Shown here: positions 27,285-31,153 of the stretch, piece by piece
Layout: the number at the start of each line of letters is the position of its first letter
Numbering within the stretch: position 1 is the first letter of the stretch
Source: a virus
Virus record (IMG/VR): IMGVR_UViG_3300032299_000212
Span: 1-31,153 of that record
DNA: 31,153 nucleotides
Reading direction: 5' to 3' (one strand)
Notes under the pieces: generated by a model
Seen by the model: only the letters and a program-made list of their open reading frames with translations
Database searches by the model: none
Told to the model about the DNA's origin: nothing
Made by a program: the position numbers and the translations under genes

Positions 27285-28236
27285 TACGGGCCTCCAATTC
27301 AAGTTGTGCCTTCACATATTGCTCTGGCGTTAAACCCAGTTTTCGGGCTAGGTTTACTTGGCTTTGCTTTAGCTTAACCTTATGAGGGGCCGTGCTACGA
27401 ACTGCCGGGGCGACTACAGTACCGGGTCTTGTCCGGGGCTGCTGTCTATTGTCTTCTTGGCTTTCAAATTTCTCTGAAAACCGTTTGCGCATTGTATTGT
27501 CCAATTCGCGGTAATACTCATCAGAACCAACCTCTACGCCGTTGTCTCTCAGGTCTTCGTGTAAACCAAGAGCAAAGGCCGTCATACTCCGATCTTGTCC
27601 AAACCAGCTATTGCGCTTTTGCCACGCTACTGCTTTATTGTCAGGTTCAGGTACATACGGTGCAGGTTGATACTGCACAGGTTGCTGTTGTACAGCAATT
27701 TCTTCCTCTTGTAAAGAGGGCATGCGAAAGTTTTTTACCTGCATGGATTTCAGGTTGGCCATCTGCAACGCTTGATTGGCCTCCATCATCTTGTCAGAGT
27801 CACCTGCCTCATACGCTTCTTTATAGGCGCGTTGAGCAATCTTCAACTCCATATCAGCATTACTCTGAATGGTAGAGACGTACTCTTTCTCGCCGTTAGT
27901 AAGAATGCCTTTGATGCGCTTATTCTCTTCAAGCAAGCGTTGCGCTAAACCGACAGCTTCTTGCTGTTCACGCAGGGCAGACTCTTTCTCACGGCGCTCG
28001 TCGTGCCAAACCTTGCGCATTTGCTTGAGTTTGGTCTTTACGTTGTCGTCGTATTGGTCTAGCTCATCCTTCTCTAATTCTTCAACCAGAGGTTTGGGCA
28101 GGGGCTGTCGGCCACGGTCTTCAGCGGGGGCGTCGTCTTCAATCTCGATTTCGATACTGACGTCCGTATCTACGGGTTTACCCTTACTTTCAACTTCGTC
28201 TGGAAACTTGAATTCTGTGTCGTCGTCTAAAGGCAT
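27277..28236 (-). CDS. Scaffolding-type protein (319 aa)
   Basis: Acidic N-terminus (DTEFKFPDEVESKG, IEIEIEDDAPAEDRG), a long coiled coil about residues 65-175 (DERREKESALREQQEAVGLA, RLLEENKRIKGILTNGEKEY), a Gln/Pro linker (about 182-200) and a basic C-terminal helix (HKVKLKQSQVNLARKLGLTP). Acidic helical body plus a short basic C-terminus that binds capsid protein is the usual design of phage scaffolds, and it lies between portal and capsid genes. AAGGAGC precedes the start. No protease motif is visible, so scaffold release rather than cleavage is assumed. Confidence 0.75.
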   Translation of the reverse strand: MPLDDDTEFKFPDEVESKGKPVDTDVSIEIEIEDDAPAEDRGRQPLPKPLVEELEKDELDQYDDNVKTKLKQMRKVWHDERREKESALREQQEAVGLAQRLLEENKRIKGILTNGEKEYVSTIQSNADMELKIAQRAYKEAYEAGDSDKMMEANQALQMANLKSMQVKNFRMPSLQEEEIAVQQQPVQYQPAPYVPEPDNKAVAWQKRNSWFGQDRSMTAFALGLHEDLRDNGVEVGSDEYYRELDNTMRKRFSEKFESQEDNRQQPRTRPGTVVAPAVRSTAPHKVKLKQSQVNLARKLGLTPEQYVKAQLELEARNG

Positions 28237-28248
28237 TTTGTGCTCCTT

Positions 28249-28677
28249 TTATTTACGTTTGATACCACGGGGATCGTCTACGACGGCCTCGACAGTATCG
28301 TCATTGATGATGCGGAACTCACGGCCATGTATGACCAAGCGAGAACCTGAATGTGGGCGCACGAGGACAAAATCCCCGGGTTTACACCACGGCCCAGTAG
28401 GGAACTTAGATGGGTCTTTATAGCAGTCTGGCCCCATATCAACAACAAACAAGACCGTTGTGAGGGTCTCTTCATTGCGCATGGTTTCATCAGCTTTGAT
28501 AATTCCAATCTCACTGTCCTCAAACTCTTTCTCTACCTCTGGTATTGCACAAAGGATTCGATAGCCAGATGGCCTTGGTAATTGCTTACCCTTCTCCTCC
28601 ATTGATGATTCCCAGTTATAGGTTCCCACGACTTGTGGGTTATTGGCGTCTGTAGCCAATAGGATGGAACTAGTCAT
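28249..28677 (-). CDS. GroES-like co-chaperonin (142 aa)
   Basis: GroES pattern: PRPSGYRILCAIPEVEKEFE (first strand), a mobile-loop region with EIGIIKADETMRNEET, VLFVVDMGPDCYKDPS, then the closing KPGDFVLVRPHSGSRLVIHG and FRIINDDTVEAVVDD, which match the last strands of the barrel. At 142 aa it is longer than bacterial GroES (about 97 aa), with an N-terminal extension. Phage co-chaperonins such as T4 gp31 pair with host GroEL to fold the major capsid protein. The start overlaps the 62-aa gene by 8 nt. Presumably it folds the capsid encoded downstream. Confidence 0.75.
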   Translation of the reverse strand: MTSSILLATDANNPQVVGTYNWESSMEEKGKQLPRPSGYRILCAIPEVEKEFEDSEIGIIKADETMRNEETLTTVLFVVDMGPDCYKDPSKFPTGPWCKPGDFVLVRPHSGSRLVIHGREFRIINDDTVEAVVDDPRGIKRK

Positions 28678-28858
28678 CCGAAGTCTCCAATCGTTGTTTC
28701 AGGTCTAGGGTGTATCCCCGCATGATGAGTAGACCACGAACCTCACCACACAGTTTCTTGTAATCCTCAAAGGACTCGGCCTTGCCCTCGGCCAAGTAGT
28801 CCTTGAGTTGATCAATCTTCTCATCCGCTTGTTGGATAAGAACTTCAAATCCGTTCAT
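28670..28858 (-). CDS. Small helical protein after portal (62 aa)
   Basis: MNGFEVLIQQADEKIDQLKD and YLAEGKAESFEDYKKLCGEV form one or two charged helices, followed by RGLLIMRGYTLDLKQRLETS. The start is immediately after the portal stop (TAAATG) and the end overlaps the co-chaperonin gene by 8 nt. Small proteins of this shape are common right after the portal gene in this phage group. Function unknown. Confidence 0.7.
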   Translation of the reverse strand: MNGFEVLIQQADEKIDQLKDYLAEGKAESFEDYKKLCGEVRGLLIMRGYTLDLKQRLETSDD

Positions 28859-31153
28859 TTATTCCCCTTTAGGTTGTCTTTGTCTCATTTGGATGCGCTC
28901 CTGCATTTGTCGCAGTTGCTCTTCTGCACTCTTGTTAGAGAGTTGTTTGAGGACATCTACACCCATGTCCATCATGTGACGCTGCTTGTCTTCCTGCATT
29001 TGCGCGGCCAACTTCACTGCGTCCATCTTGATGCGTTTGTCATCAGTGGCCTGCTGTGTCTGGATGCGATCACGCTCGACCTGCAACTGCGCCGCTTTGA
29101 TAGCGGTATCGGCTTGGTCTTTAGCAGCTTTACGCTGGTTCTCTTGTGCCTTGAGTTGTAGCTCTTGCATCTGCATCTGAACAATCGGATCTTGCGCTTG
29201 TTGTTGCGCTTGAGCCTGCTGTGCTTCTGCCTGATTCTTCTGGAGCAACTGCTGCGCGGCTTGCGCCAACATCGGAGACAGACGTGCTTCAACTTCTGGA
29301 GACATCTGAACTTCTTCACCAGACTCGTCTAGCTGCGCTGGCAACTGCATACCCAATGTCTCTTCGATCTGCTTGCGATACTCAAAGCCCAAGTGCTCGT
29401 TGATGTGAGCCATCATGGCTGACTGCATAGCTTGCGCCATCGGGTTCTGTTGCAAGAGTGCCTGAATCTTGGGATCCTGCATCGCGGCCATGTGCACAAC
29501 AATGTGAGCTTTATGATCTTGCGTGAGGAACGCTTTGACCGGCTTGCCCTTGAGCACATTCTGATTCTCTGACACTGGGTCAGTCGGCTTCTGGTCATCG
29601 TCCATCGGCACAAGTTTTTGCGCATCTTTGATACCCAACACATCGAGCATCTGACGATGTAAGAGTGGCAAGTTGTAGAGTTGAGGCGCACCTTGAGCCA
29701 ACTGAAGCACAGCTTGGTACTGCACAATCTTCTGCGCCATTGTTGACGCATTAGGATCACTGACAGGTATGACATCAACATCATCATAGTCAGACTTCTT
29801 CGCTTTACGGCTACCTTCTGTAGGCTGGTAGTCATAGTCGTCTGGTGTGTACTCAGCAATGATGTGCTTCAAGAGACCCAACTCTTGCTTCATTGAGTAG
29901 TGAACACGTGCCTGAATGGCAGACATGTTCTTCAATGTTCTCTCTAAAATTGCCAAGGTAGTACCTACAGGCGCTTGCGCACTCATATCACTGAGTGTTA
30001 AATCAGCCGTGTTAGCAAAGCGTCTACCTTCTTCAACAATCTGACCAAGCAATGTCATCAATGTTTGGCTTGGCTCTTTATAAGGCAACGGTAGTAAGTT
30101 ATCTTTCAGTGTGCCACTTGCTACGTCTGCATCACGCCATTCACCGGGAGCGATTGGTGTGTCGTCGCCTTTGACTCGCATGCCACGAGTTTTGAAACCA
30201 CCGGGCAAGTTACTAAGAGTGCCAGCATCGACAAGCTGACGAATAAGAGAAGTACCCGACTTGGCAAACGCGCCAATAAGGTGAATAAGTCCGAAACAGT
30301 AGAAACCAAATCCGGGCACGTATCCATAATGGACGAAGTGTTGTCGTTTTTGGCAGGTCTCATCATCAGGCTCCCAGTTACGGCGAATGGCCAGCACATT
30401 GCTGGTTCCCTTTTCAATCGTGACTACATAAGGTAAGGCAATGCCAGTCTTATTACCTTTCTTGTCTTTGTGCTCATAGCCTTCCAAGTCAAGGTCTACG
30501 TTCATCTCCAAAAGTTTGAAGCGATCATCGGCAGTGGCTCTAAAGCCCATCTTCTCTGCAATCTTCTTCTCAACTTCATCGAGCACGTTATCAGGTGTAC
30601 CCAAGTCCACGTCCATGTAGAACCCAGCCACTTGTAACTTGCGCAACTCGTTCTCGGTCTTACGCATCACATGAGTAATACGTGGAGAAGACTCTAAATT
30701 AGACGCACCGTAAGGCACAACGATGTCTTCAGCAGGAACAAAGAAAGACACCTGACGATCAAGCGACGGATCAAAGTACACCTTCTTAAACGCATTGCCA
30801 GACAGACCCAAGCCCCACAACATGCGCTCATGCTCTGGCCTGTATTCCTTCATCACATCAGTGAGTTGGTAGTTCATGTCGTCTGCCACACGCTGTGCAG
30901 ACTCTTTCTTAGCAGGTGTCTCTTTACCAATGATCTGGGTCTTGACTGGCCCAGCGGCAGGAAACGTTGCCATCATTGTTTCTGACTGGAACTTCACCAG
31001 AGCTTCAGACAACATGGGGTGGAACACACCACACGCACCTTCCCAAGGTTCTGTTCGTTCTTCAATCTTCATGCCCAGAAGTTCTAGGCCATCAACGTAA
31101 GTTTGCATCCAGTCTTTGCGACTGGCTATGTCTTCGTCGTAGTCGCTGATCAA
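28859..31153 (-). CDS. Portal protein (at least 764 aa; N-terminus beyond window)
   Basis: Open to the right edge; the first visible codons need not be the true start, so the gene is partial. Portal features: ASRKDWMQTYVDGLELLGMK and RTEPWEGACGVFHPMLSEAL near the N-terminus, TMMATFPAAGPVKTQIIGKE, MLWGLGLSGNAFKKVYFDPS, PYGASNLESSPRITHVMRKT and TGIALPYVVTIEKGTSNVLA. A long helical C-terminus follows, with a Gln/Ala-rich coiled coil (AQAQQQAQDPIVQMQMQELQ) like the barrel of P22-type portals. The dodecamer is the DNA gate and starts capsid assembly. It is the first visible gene of the head module. Confidence 0.85.
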   Translation of the reverse strand: MISDYDEDIASRKDWMQTYVDGLELLGMKIEERTEPWEGACGVFHPMLSEALVKFQSETMMATFPAAGPVKTQIIGKETPAKKESAQRVADDMNYQLTDVMKEYRPEHERMLWGLGLSGNAFKKVYFDPSLDRQVSFFVPAEDIVVPYGASNLESSPRITHVMRKTENELRKLQVAGFYMDVDLGTPDNVLDEVEKKIAEKMGFRATADDRFKLLEMNVDLDLEGYEHKDKKGNKTGIALPYVVTIEKGTSNVLAIRRNWEPDDETCQKRQHFVHYGYVPGFGFYCFGLIHLIGAFAKSGTSLIRQLVDAGTLSNLPGGFKTRGMRVKGDDTPIAPGEWRDADVASGTLKDNLLPLPYKEPSQTLMTLLGQIVEEGRRFANTADLTLSDMSAQAPVGTTLAILERTLKNMSAIQARVHYSMKQELGLLKHIIAEYTPDDYDYQPTEGSRKAKKSDYDDVDVIPVSDPNASTMAQKIVQYQAVLQLAQGAPQLYNLPLLHRQMLDVLGIKDAQKLVPMDDDQKPTDPVSENQNVLKGKPVKAFLTQDHKAHIVVHMAAMQDPKIQALLQQNPMAQAMQSAMMAHINEHLGFEYRKQIEETLGMQLPAQLDESGEEVQMSPEVEARLSPMLAQAAQQLLQKNQAEAQQAQAQQQAQDPIVQMQMQELQLKAQENQRKAAKDQADTAIKAAQLQVERDRIQTQQATDDKRIKMDAVKLAAQMQEDKQRHMMDMGVDVLKQLSNKSAEEQLRQMQERIQMRQRQPKGE

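Noticed and set aside
1-31153. tRNA genes, integrase, attachment sites or insertion sequences
   Set aside because: I saw no cloverleaf-like sequence, no transposase or integrase motif, and no terminal repeats; a computational scan was not possible.

Overview
This window is a contiguous stretch of a tailed double-stranded DNA phage genome carrying the late (virion and lysis) genes. Nearly everything lies on the minus strand in a tightly packed operon with ATGA/TAATG overlaps and AAGGAG-type ribosome binding sites. There are no tail sheath, tail tube or tape-measure genes. Instead there are a long portal, two neck adaptors, a P22 gp10-like nozzle and several low-complexity internal/ejection proteins, which points to a podovirus. 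Family resemblances (SU10/P22-like neck, GTA-type holin, GH108 lysin, S74 fibre, small Lys/Gly-rich proteins) recall aquatic metagenomic podoviruses of Gram-negative bacteria. The host cannot be named from this sequence. Terminase and replication genes are outside the window.

Read in the direction of transcription (right to left): the head module (31153-25061) holds the portal (cut by the window edge), a 62-aa protein, a GroES-like co-chaperonin, a scaffold-like protein, a 152-aa protein, a probable virion surface protein and a gpT-like major capsid protein, and ends at a strong cUUCGg terminator. Next is a break in the operon (25060-23735). It holds a small, very acidic protein with its own putative promoter, a palindrome at its start site and a second cUUCGg terminator, then two opposite-strand genes (a GNAT acetyltransferase and an HNH nuclease). 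A new putative minus-strand promoter follows, with an approximately 80-nt leader that can fold as an H-type pseudoknot directly abutting the next Shine-Dalgarno sequence.

The second structural unit (23734-11168) has beta-rich virion proteins, a run of small basic Lys/Gly-rich proteins (22153-18574) around two neck adaptors, and then a fibre module: two small structural proteins, a protein with 20-residue repeats, a 962-aa fibre with an S74 chaperone domain, a second fibre-like protein, a polyglycine adhesin and a tail-fibre assembly chaperone. A 2-oxoglutarate/Fe(II) oxygenase follows, then a lysis cassette (10557-8699) that includes a 30-aa membrane peptide, an exported protein, a coiled-coil protein, a two-TM protein, a GH108 endolysin and a GTA-type holin. 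The nozzle, a 90-aa protein and the ejection module (6252-1: five ejection-type proteins plus a T7 gp13-like GNAT-fold protein) complete the window.

The most unusual items are the pseudoknot leader, the moron-like acidic/GNAT/HNH island, the family of Cys-terminated small basic proteins, the GGI-type motifs shared between internal proteins, and beta-domain insertions in the neck and nozzle proteins. Functional calls were made by reading motifs; no database search was run.
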